Shown one piece after another: positions 11,620 to 23,600 of a stretch of DNA of 64,000 bases. How positions within the stretch are numbered: position 1 is the first letter of the stretch; each line of letters begins with the position of its first letter. The DNA comes from Fratercula arctica (lineage: Eukaryota; Chordata; Aves; Charadriiformes; Alcidae). The notes under the pieces are model-generated. The model saw only the letters and a list, made by a program, of their open reading frames with translations. It was not told the origin of the DNA and searched no databases. A program made the translations under genes and the position numbers. Location: positions 1,736,001 to 1,800,000 of the forward strand of contig CANTUZ010000001.1 in NCBI GenBank assembly GCA_947846985.1. Reading direction: 5' to 3'.

Positions 11620-14600
11620 GTACGGTATTCTGTGTAATTGCGGTTTTTCTTCCAGAATAACTTGGATTTCCTGCAGGAATGCCATCCTACCTATAAGAAA
11701 ACTCGAAGGGCTTTTTATTCCTGTTCTGTAACAAAGGTCATTTATTCCCTTTATACTGTTCAGCCAGTTCAGGAAAATGTTGGCAGTAATGGAGCATGTA
11801 GAAGCCAGATTTTGCTGTCGTAGGCTGCCTTCCAGAACATGGAAATGTACCTTCCTCGGTGGACCTCGAGTGACTGTTGGGTTTGTTGGAGCGTCAGTAT
11901 TTGTGGATGTAATTCCAGAAAGGCTTTTGCAGCATACAGCATCTCCTGCAGTAACATCCTTCTCAGAAGGAATTTATTCCAAACTAGAGCTTTCTGTCTA
12001 TTTTTAGGCAAGAAAATAATGTCATTTAAAGACAAAAAAACTGAGAAGGAAAGAAAAGCTTTTCAGCTGATATGCAGTTAAAGTCTGGGAAAATATTTCC
12101 TACATTTAAAAAGGGATTTTTTTTTCCTTAATCTAAGTCATTGAAATACCTCCAGTGACTAGTCATTTATCGAAATTGGCTGCTTTTTAGGTGAGAAACA
12201 TCACAGTGAAAGCAGTGACTGCTATAGCCAAGCGGATAATGGTTTCCATTGTCACCCCTCTTGTTTTAGCCTGTAAGTTGCTAAAATATTCCCGCTGTCA
12301 CTCATAGCTCCTGCCTTTGCCAGACCCTGCGCGCCCTCCTGCTGAAACAAGGTGGACCCTGCCCCGCTCCTGGTGTCTCTGTCAATAGATTTAATCGCCG
12401 TCCCGGGGCCTTGATCTCTGCGATAGTGTTCGGCTTTGAGATGGGTCCGACCTCTCGCGGATTAGTTTACCTGCCGGGGGAAAAAGAACAGGAGGTTTTT
12501 CCTCATTGAAGAATTTTCCTTTGGGTTTTTACTTGGAGATCTCAACAACTGTAGAAATGGCTGGGGAGCTGATGTTTGGTTAGAAAAATAGCCTTGTCTG
12601 CTGAGCGATGCTAAGCGGGGAAATGCTGCTGAGGTGATATTTAAGGTAAATAACTCCTCTGGGAAATGCATTAAAGGAGACAATTATAAATGTGGAAGGG
12701 TCTTCTCTCCTGCTTCTCGATGCGTGGAATCAGCAGTGATGCTGATGGACATTGTTGCTACAGATTATTAGGATAACTTTGGCTGACTGTGACCTTTCAT
12801 TGAGTGATGTGAAGAAATGCAAACTCTTCCCTGGTCCAGGTGACTTTGGCTGGGTAGGCAGGCATGGCTTTGTGCGTAAACTCTTAGGACATTTGAAGCA
12901 TTTTTAGCAACGGTGAGCCACTTTGTTGAGAACTTTAGGCAGCAGTGTAAGACCTAAGTGCACAGAAATCTTATTCATATAAAAATCTAGTTTGTTAAGT
13001 AACTTAAACGTGCATCATTGTGGCAACTTAATTTTTTTTCACTGTAACCTTCAGGATGAGTATACTCAGGGCATCTTTGGCTTAAAGAAGAAATAAATTT
13101 TTTTCTGTAGGTATTAACTGTAAACCTTGCTAGGGTTTTATAAATCTCTTCATAATAATGAGTGGGAGATTTTCCATGATGATATTGGAGCCAACTGCTC
13201 ATTGATCCTGCCAGACTTGTTGCTTGATCTCTTCAATCCAGCTGCAAGGCCAGAATTTCCCGGGTGTCCAGAGGAGCAGGAGCCACCTGAGTTCATGGGG
13301 GACAGGATCTTGGCTCTGTGGTTCTTCCGAGTGCCTCCGGACTGATGCATATCTGGATCTTCTGGAAGGATTAAGCCATCTTCTCTCCCATAGTCCATAT
13401 CATGAGCTGGCAATGTGCGCTGGTAGCCCAGAAAGCCAACCGCATCCTGGGCTGCATCAAGAGAAGCGTGGCCAGCAGAGTGAGGGAGGGGATTCTGCTC
13501 CGCTCTGGCGAGACCCCACCTGGAATACTGCATTCAGCCCTGGAGCCCCCAACATAAGAAGGACATGGAGCTGTTGGAGCAGGGCCACAGGCGGCTACGG
13601 AGATGCTGGGATGGCTGGAGCCCCTCTGCTGAGAGGACAGGCTGAGAGAGTTGGGGGGGTTCAGCCTGGAGAAGAGAAGGCTCCATGGAGACCTTAGAGC
13701 CCCTTCCAGTCCCTCAAGGGGCTCCAGGAAAGCTGAGGAGGGACTCTGGATCAGGGAGGGGAGCCATAGGACAAGGGGGAAGGGTTTTCCACTGCAAGAG
13801 GGGAGATTGAGCTGAGATCTCAGGAAGAAATTCTTGGCTGTGAGGGGGGTGAGCCCCTGACCCAGGTTGCCCAGAGAAGCTGTGGCTGCCCCATCCCTGG
13901 AGGGGTTCAAGGCCAGGTTGGATGGGGCTTTGAGCAGCCTGGTGTGGTGGGAGGTGTCCCTGCTCAGGGCAGGGGGGTTGGAACTGGATGATCTTTAAGG
14001 TCCCTTCCAACCCAAACCATTCCATGATTCTATAAAACTTCTATAGGAGCATTGTGTCTATGCAGGACAAAGTGGGTGCTTTGTCACTGCTTGTTAACCC
14101 TGATCGCTCCATTACTGACTTTAAATATTATCTATAAAGTTCAAGTAAGCACAGCTGAAGCATAGTCAGACTGCAGCTGAAGAGGTTTTTGCATCTACCA
14201 CTTGACTTCAGCAAAAACACCACGTGCGGTCCAGTGCCAACACTTCTCCCTTCCCCACCAGTCAAAAGGAAATGCTTTAACATGTTTCTAGCATTTTGGA
14301 CATGTTTTTGTCTTCTCATTCCTGTTCAGCCTCCTGCCTTCCCCTTTTTTGCTCACTGGTAGATGGGAGATAGGTTTCTATCCCCTGCCGACTTAAACTC
14401 ACTTTTTATGAATCTCATCTGAAAGAGCTGGTGTAGGGGGGAAATTCTCTGAATCATCATCTAAGAGGGAAGGGCAATGGAATTTCACGAACAAAATAGC
14501 AACCTTTGATGCACTCATGCTTTTTCCTTATTCCAGGCAAAATTGTGACCGTTGCCACTCGGTGAGAGTTTCTTGGTGTCTCCCAATTTCTGAATTAGGC

Positions 14601-17600
14601 AGGAGGAGACGAGAACTCAGGTTTGGGAATGGAAGTTTGTGTATAACTGGGCTTCTCTCTGTGTCTCGAGGCCAGAGATTTCATCTCAGCTTCCCTGCCC
14701 GTGAAACGGGGATAACCCGTCCTGAGTTTCCTCCTCAGGAAGGGAAAGGAGCGTTCAAAAGCTTTTACCTCTCCCAGATGTGAGTTGTTTTGAAAATCCT
14801 AGCTCTTGAACTCCTTCCCAGCCTTCTGCAGTTGAAAACCAAGTAGTTACCATAATTATGTACCAAAGAATTTTTATTTGAAGCAGATAATCCCGTAGTG
14901 TAATTTTTCTCAACTGGCTTTCGGAATGAGATGAAATGTTTGCCGTCCCTGCAGGATAGCGAGATTATTTTTTCCCCCCTTCTTTTACACAGCGCACTTG
15001 GTGCTTTTGTATTTTATATTTTTCCAAAGGAGGATATGGTTTCTGTGGACTAAAAGCCTAACTCCTCCTGTTAAACTGTCTTTGTGTCACAAGCAGTTCA
15101 GTGCTTGTAATCACACGCCATCGGGAGGGAAACTCCTACCTGAGGCATGTGCTGACATGCAGCTTTCCAGCAGCATGGGGAGACGGAGCAGGCTCCGGGA
15201 GTGAGGAACCCGCACAGTTTATGGAGTGAAAAGAAGACGCCAAACGTGAGTTTACCAAACTTTGGGAAACTAATGTTAGTATGAAGAATGATCTTCCTGA
15301 AATTCTCATTTCTTGAGCAATTCTTGAGCAAAAAAAAATCAGCGATTGCTTCCACGGTGGTTTTTTTTTCCTGCAGTTCCAGTATCCGAAAGGGCTACAG
15401 ACAGGTTAAAACGCGTTTTCTGATAACTGCACTGCTAATAGCAGCTGACGGTCCTGCATCCCGCATTGGAAGGATGCTACTCCGATAACATAAGATAATT
15501 CTCCCAGCGTAGAAGTTTCACACCAGCTTGTTTCGGTTTCTAGTCCTCATATCCCAGCACAGCATTGCCACGTTTGGAAGCAGATTCTCTGGGAGATCAT
15601 TTACATTGGGCTACTTAAAATTATTTTCTTTTATTAGTACAGATTTTATCATTAGAGTTTGCTTTTGTTTGCAACCTGAATTCTAGACCTAAATTCCTTT
15701 CTGTATCCCGCTAATTAGGATTAGGATCCTGTTGTTGCTTTTTTCGCTGTCGGCAGAGCTTTTGCTTGCGCCTCACATTAACTGTCCCATGGGTTTGCCC
15801 CAAATCCCTAAATATTCCTGTATGTTGTTACATATCCTTGTGGCTTTAGATTTGGGAATTGAGTATAATTTTATAAGTTAGACAAAAAAAGTGATGGTTT
15901 CCATATAGCTTCCTAGCATGTGAGAGATACGGAAGGGACACAAGCGTTGGGTAGTATTTCAGCTGGCAAAAAAAAGTCATCTTTGTGATGAATGTTGACG
16001 TGATCTCGTTTTTCAGATAATTAAAAAAGGCTCCTCCAAGTGCAGAAATATTGTTCATGAAACGTACAGCAGACTATTCACTATGTCTGCATCATGTGGC
16101 CATAATCTGCATTAGTCAGACACTGTGATGTAGTTATTGCTCGAGATTATAAATAGATCAGGAATTTAAAGATACATCTTAAAACAACTCTAAATGAGAA
16201 GTCAAGCCAGGCTTTGAAAACATTTGCAGAACACCCACAATCAGCCAAACACTGGGGTTTTTTCCTGGTTTCTACCTTCTCTCCTCCTGCCTCTCTCTCC
16301 CTCCTCTCTGGGAGTTCGGATTTATTAGGATTTGGGTCCTTCCCAGCCTAAAAATCATGATGTGCTTTTCATGTAGTGCATCGTGAACTCTGTTTTCTTT
16401 ACCTCTTTACCTTTTAGGGCAGGTTCACCCGCATCTCCATGGTTTTGGTTTTGGTTTTTTCCCCCTTGCAGAAGGGAATAAAAATACTAAACACTTTTGG
16501 AAGAATGAGGAGTTGTTGCAATGTCACCCACTGCCTTTATGTGCAGTGCTGTAGGATCAGTGCTTGAGCTGCCTGTGGATGCCTTGAGCTTTCATCGAAT
16601 CATAGAATGGTTTGGGTTGGAAGGGACCTTAACGACCATCCAGTTCCACCCCCTGCCATGGGCAGGGACACCTCCCGCCAGCCCAGGCTGCTCAAAGCCC
16701 CGTCCAACCTGGCCTTGAACCCCTCCAGGGATGGGGCAGCCACAGCTTCTCTGGGCAACCTGCGCCAGGGGCTCACCACCATCACAGCAAAGAATTTCTA
16801 CCTCAGATCTCAGCTCAATCTCCCCTCTTGCAGTGGAAAACCCTTCCCCCTCATCCCATGGCTCCCCTCCCTCATCCAGAGTCCCTCCCCAGCTTTCCTG
16901 GAGCCCCTTAAGGGACTGGAAGGGGCTCTAAGGTCTCCGCGGAGCCTTCTCTTCTCCAGGCTGAACCCCCCCAACTCTCTCAGCCTGTCCTCACAGCAGA
17001 GGGGCTCCAGCCCTCCCAGCATCTCCGAGACCTCCTCTGGCCCCGCTCCAACAGCTCCGTGTCTCTCCTGTGCTGAGGCCCCAGAGCTGGAGGCAGCACT
17101 GCAGGGGGGTCTCCCCAGAGCAGAGCAGACGGGCAGAGGACACTTGGAGGGCACCAGGTCCCACAGCAGTGCTCTCCTGGGAGGTGAGGGGGAAATTGTA
17201 GTGGTGTGAGAAGATAGGATGGAACGTATCAGGGCGGCTTCTCAAGCATCTGAGATGCCTACACTGAAATGTGAGCAATAAACAGAAGTATTTGAATTCC
17301 TAGTGCTTAGCTATTTCTGTGATTCATCAGCGTGATGGAGATCTGTCAATCAAAGGTCAGACTTGTTGTCCCAGATGAGGATCACTTACGCACAGAGGTT
17401 GGGTGGAGGAAGAAGGAAGAACCTGATATATATATACATATATACATATATATGTAGACTATTCATGGCCTTTGTGTAAGCCTGAAGTTGAGGAAGAGGT
17501 GAGACACAAGCTGGGTGAATGTCTGGGTGATGTGTGAGAAGGGAGCTGGGTGATGTTATTCTGGACAGGGATGATCAGAGGGTGTTACATGAAGTGTGTA

Positions 17601-20600
17601 CTGCACAGCCGATTCATCAGAAAAAGGTGGTGGAAAGGAGAAGAAAAGGGATTTCTTGGTTTTGAGTAGCAAGCGTGCAGGAAAGAGGTCCTGGCAGAAA
17701 TGGGGAGTTTGATTCCTTAGATAGAATCAGAATTGTGCAGGTTGGAAGGGACCTTTCAGATCATTGAGTCCAACCATCAGCCCAACACTGACAAAACCAC
17801 CACTAACCCATGTCCCTCAGCACCACGTCTGCCCAGCTTTTAAATCCCTCCAGGGATGGCGACTCCACCACTGCCCTGGGCCACCTGTTCCAATGCTTGA
17901 CAACCCTTTCGGGCAAGAATTTTTTCCTAATATCCATCCTAAACCTCCCCTGGTGCAACTTGAGGCCGTTTCCTCTTGTCCCATCGCCTGTTCCTTGGGA
18001 GAAGAGACCGAACCCCCCTGGCTACACCCTCCTTTCAGGGAGCTGTAGAGAGCGAGAAGGTCTCCCCTCAGCCTCCTTTTCTCCAGGCTCAACACCCCCA
18101 GCTCCCTCAGACGCTCCTCACAAGACTTGTGCTCCAGACCCCTCACCAGCTCCGTTGCCCTTCTCTGGACACGCTCCAGCACCTCAATGGCTTTTTTGTG
18201 GTGAGGGTCCCAAAACTGGACACAGCCCTCGAGGTGGGGCCTCACCAGTGCCGAGTACAGGGGGACAAAAATAATGCAGCAGGACAGGCAGCCCATTGGA
18301 GTCGTGGATTGTGCTGTGGATAATCCTTTGGTTCAGGAAGAAAGAAATCTCTGCAGGCAGAGCCTGGCCAGGAGGACTTTGTGGACACTAAAGATTGACC
18401 TTGGTTGGTTAAAAGGGATGACGAAGTGATGGATTGTGCTTTTTTGGAGGGAGGGAAGGAAGGAAACTGCACTTCTCTGAAATCCACTTTCCTTATTACC
18501 CACTTTCCTTATTACTGGACTTCCACAAGCTCAAGAGTGGGTGGGGGATCTGGGAAGATAAAGGAGTATATGCCAGGAGGACTGGCAGCTAATGGAAGAA
18601 GCACGCTTTAGAAGGCACAGCGAAAAAGTGCAGAAAAGGGCTGTGTCCAGCCCCAGCAGGACACAGCTTGGGGCTGCCCTGGCAGTTCAGGCGGATTTCT
18701 TGTGCAGCCTTCGGGTTTGTGAAATGTGGTAGCACAGCACGTGGGGATAAAATAATGTTGCATCATCGCCTTTTTGAATTGCCAGGGTGGTAAAAAGTAG
18801 CAAGAAAACTGTCCTGGTTTGAGCAACACGGGATTAATTTCTCTGTCGGTAATTTTACTTTTTAGTAAGGTCTCTTCTAATGCTTGGGAAAACTGCATTT
18901 TTAGAAAACTCTAGTGTCTGAATTTGTGAAAATATTTACTTTATAGCCAGCCCTGGTGTGGGGGTTTCAAGGTCTCAGTATTTTTGAGCTCACCGGGTGC
19001 AGGGACAAAGAGGAGCGAGACCCGGCACTTGTCCTAGGCTGCCAACAGGATTATTTCATACCACGAGCATCACATTCAATATAAATTAGAAAGTTTGTTG
19101 AGGAGTTTTTCCTCTTCTATGATGGCTGTGATCCCAAGAACTCCTTGCCCCGGTGCCGGAGCCCTGAGCTCTTCCCTTCCTCCCAAAGCCACAGCGCTCG
19201 CAGTGTCCCACATTGGCTGTCCCTGCTGAAAGCACACGGCTTCCTGCTGATGTAATGGGCTGAGTATAATCCTCGTGTATTTTATATTGGTATTGGGATC
19301 AATATTGGTTCTTTAGTGTTATTAATGTTAATTATTAGTATTATTCTATTAAATCTGTTTATATTTTAGCCCTCAGGTTTCCTTGCTTTTTCCCGATTCC
19401 CCTGGGGACGGGTCATCAGGCGATAGAATAATTGTCTAAACAACAATAAATTGTTGTGGATTCTTCAAACCATAACAAAAACATCTAAGAATGCATTGGA
19501 ATTAGAGAAAAACAAAAGGAAATATAGGGGAAGTTTTCCTCATAGGAGGTTATACCAAAAAGGCTGAAGGTACTTGATGCCTTCTTCGGATCAGACTTCT
19601 TAAATTGCAGGAACGTATTAAAAAAGCAAGGGAATTTCAATACGGGGTTGACTACAGGGCAGAGTAGGAAGTCAGGAGGTAAATATCAGTTCGATCCCAT
19701 GGATCCACATACCTCGTGTCCTAGATCCTGGCATTCGCTTGCACTTCTCATCCGCATTTGCACTTCAGCTGATAAACTGACTTCAAGCTTTGGGCCTCCA
19801 GTTGGCCATCGGAGAGTTAGGTCATCTCTCTGGATCTTCTCCATCCCAACGCGTCAATGAAACAATAGGATTTTGTGTAGCGTGTGGGTTTCAACATGGG
19901 AATTGCTGTATCTAACCAATTTTAATTTGGGTGATGCTGTCTATATGTCTGCCAAATTGAGTGTGCTGTTTTGCAGGCCATTTGAAGACTAAAATTGAAA
20001 TGTCATAGCTTGCATGAAACTAATGTTTTGCCCATCTTTATTTGTAGTATGATTATCTCCAAGTAGGCAAAAGCTTTTGTCTCTCTCTTTTACAAAATGG
20101 TGTGGCAGAGAACTCTTTGTCAAACCCTGGACCCTTTTGCAAAGAAAATATCCATGGTATTTGTGTAGAGTGCACGTCAAAGCATTGTAGAAACAAACCA
20201 ATCTTCACGTTATTGTTAGCGAGCGAGGCAGTGGCTCTACTCGAGAGTAGAGAAATGAAGACACAAAATTAAATCACTTGTTGGCAACCAGGTGTAGGAC
20301 TTAAGGCATTTCAAATCCATTGTCTTCTTTTGTCATTATTTCCAGCTGAGAGAAGAAAAACTGCAAGAAGAAAAAGCTTCAGAGGACCTGATTCACAAGT
20401 TCATTCTGGATGACATGGACGTAGGCAAAAGAAAAATGGAAGAACAGCAGAAAAAAGATGAATCTTTAGTGTTTAAAGTGAACCAAGAGTGTGTAAGTAA
20501 GCGTGTGCTTCTCTTTCCTATCCACATCATAGACACTGACTGGTAGGTGAAATGCTGCTAAGACTCAGTCCTGGAACAAGAACTAGGTTTTTTTAAGACC

Positions 20601-23600
20601 TTCACTAGCTGAGTATCTCCTGTTCCTGCCCACTGAAGCTGGGAGCTTTCATCCTTTGACACAGGGAGCTTCCCAGGATTATTGGATTGACTTCATTGTA
20701 GCCCTTAAAGGCTATGAGCTAACAGATTATAAAGATCCACGTTAGTGAGAACCGTCTTCTAAGGTTTGTTGTGATTACGGATGTTCTTCTAGAGGTTTCT
20801 GTCCCCCTTTTTACCCACCGTACTCGTGACTGAAGCCGCAGCTCTTCCCAACATATCAGTTAAACCTGTAGAGGCAACCGATCTGCTTTGTGTGTCCTTG
20901 GGCTTCAGGCATGTATGCATTTCCATGAACATTTCTCCATGAGTCTTCTATGGTGTAGGTGTACGATACTGTAGTCCAACAGATCCCTCGTGCTGAGTTT
21001 TGGCTCTCACTTCAGTTGTGAGACTCCGTAGGAAATGCTCTTTAGAAGTAAAAACTGATAGGCTGGTATGTGGGTACTGAGTAACGTCTCGTAGTACCTT
21101 TCTTGTAGGATTTTCTCACGTTTCCTTAGTGATTAAATTAACTTCCTTCTGTGACTGACAGCTACATATAGGAGCTGTGTGTTTATTTTTGCATTATTTA
21201 TGCTGTTACAGCTCAGGTGAAGAGAGCTGCACGAGCACGTGTAATCTGCTGGCAGGTTGCGTTCTTGGGTTATGTCATCTAGGTGGAATCAGAATAGGGG
21301 TTTTGGAATTTTTAATTTAATCTTTGCAAGAGCGAGCTTTATTTTCCAAGTGATTCTTTTTGTTGTACGTGTCAGCTAACTCTTCCTTGATTGACTTCAG
21401 TTTCCTGAACGTCTCTCGGATTCAGAGAATGAAGAACCATTCCAGGGCAAGCAAACGCATCGGTCGGCTTTTGTTTCCAAGACCAGTGCCTACTCCTTTG
21501 CATTCCTTTCAGGGTAAGATGCTGAGACTTTATTCAAGCCGATTAATGTCATTACAGATGTTCTAAACATATCTAAGATGCTTTAATTAAAATCATTGTT
21601 CCAATCCAAAATAAGTAATATTTTTTCTGGAAATTTAGAACAGACTAATTGGTAGAATGTGGCGTCTGTCTGATTACCTCCTACCTGTTATAAAATCCTA
21701 GGGGTTAACAAAGTTAGCGTTCATCCCATGAAGCAGAAAAATCATTGCCTGTAGAATTTAAATGACAGAAATCATTAAAGTACAAAATTCTGTGCACTGA
21801 ACTCAAGAGCGCTTCTCCAGCACAGATGTTAAGCGATAGCACCAGCCCCAAAGAGCTTATCGGGGAAACCTGTTGCATGATTCAGTGGAAGCGGCTGAGT
21901 AACTCAGTGTGTTTTCACATGAGAAGCCCAGAGGGTTTCCATAGCGGCATCGTTTGCTCTGACCTCAATTAATTATAAGCCGTAGGTGGAGGTGTCGGTG
22001 TGTTTAGCATGGAGCCCTTGAACACAGACCAGGGCTCTGCGGCACATCCAAGATTCCTGGATCCCTTTACCCCTAGGGCATAGGAGGCATCTCCTGGAGC
22101 CGGGCGCTGCCAGGACTGATGCTGTTGGGCCGGTTGTTCTGAAGGTCATGAACAATCTCCTCTTTTCACCCATCTGCTTTTCAGGAACCTAACAGCCAAG
22201 GTGGAAAGGAGTCGGAGCTGCAACGACACCATTCAGGAGAGATCAAAGAGCAGGCAGAGATCAGCCCCAGCCAACAAAACAAAGGTACTGGCTGCCTCTG
22301 GAAACGTAGGGTTTCCATGTGTAAATGTTCTTATCTGAGGTTACACAGCGCCGGGAATCTGGAGATAGAAAGTACTGTGTTTGTGGCGCTGCCAGTGCTG
22401 TGTTATCGCCATGGGGCCAATCGCTTCCTTGCAGCTCACGCTAGAAACCTGCTAGGTTAGAAATTACTAAGCAGAAAAGTAGACAGCTTGCAGAGTCGTT
22501 TGTTAGCGTTGGAGGATAATTGGAAGTTGGAAGGGTACTCATCATGCTTTTGTTTTGTAATTAATTTTCTTTTCAAGGCTGAATTCCCAGCTGATTAAAG
22601 AAAAATCTTGTAGAAGTTTAGAAAAAAATCCTCACTTCCTCCCCCTTTCTCTCCTGTTCTTTCCCAAGGTGTTTAAACGGAGAAAAACTCCTTGCTTTCC
22701 TGATGTTAGGATACTTGCTTTTGCACTTCCATGCTTTGGGAAGAGCTGGCCTGCTCTCGCTTCCCCTCGCATCCAGCAGACCAAGTGAATTAACCGTTTC
22801 TGTTACCCTGTGCAACAGGACTGACTTTTCAGTGTGCCGCAGTGCTTCAAAACGAGTGGTGATCACGAAGCACCGCTGAAAATCTGAGCCGGAGGTTTTT
22901 CAGGCTCTTCCAGCAGTAATCACTGGATACCTTCCACTCATTGGAGATGACCTTTGCAAACGCCTTTCCTAGCGGCGTGTCTGGCAGCACCACTGATCCC
23001 TTTGGCCCTGCCAGCAGAAGCCAATTTTGCACTCTTGCTCTTGTATTCATCTCTGTTTCCGGGGCCTTACTCTGCCTCCTTTCCGATGTGCCTCTCTGGC
23101 CCATGGGATCCTGGTTCAGCAGGATCTCATGATTTAATCAACAGCTTAAATCATGAGAGCTGTGAGTTCTCAGCCTGGAACGGCTCCAGCGCTGCTCCGC
23201 GGGGGCTGCTTGGTAGGACATCTCACCTCCTTCTGCTGACACCCCTCCTTCTTGGGCTGTTTCATCCCAGATGGAGAAAGGGAGGAGGGTTCAATTCTAG
23301 AGATCGCAAAAGGTACAAAAGCCTCTGCGATCCTTTGGAAGGTCAGTTTGGTTGGTGCAAATTGCTTGGAAAACGGTAAAATCGCCATTGGGCACAAGAA
23401 GGTGACCCCAGTGATCACCTAGTGTGACATCTCTGAGGTTTTGGGCATGGATCATGGTCAGAAAAAAAGACTGGTCCAGTTTCCCTCTAAGCTGACAGGA
23501 GCTGGACTGAGCTCAAACCAAGGGTCTGTAACTGACCTGCCTCCTCAGGACTTGGGGTTTTTTTAAATAGATCGTTTATGGACCTGGCCAATTAAGACTT

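Larger units (their letters stand above)
11620..20345 (+). other. RNF169: RNF169 intron 2
   Basis: An 8.7 kb intron. It contains the CR1 copies at 13395-14034, 16595-17140 and 17721-18275, the LTR at 18810-19445 and a TA-rich microsatellite at 17425-17454. I see no further exon or RNA gene in 11620-13390, 14035-16590 or 19450-20345. Confidence 0.8.

Noticed and set aside
13371..13910. 179-codon minus-strand frame and similar frames at 3535-3963, 16607-17209, 17810-18296
   Set aside because: All lie in CR1 3' regions; they are antisense or noncoding CR1 text, not genes.
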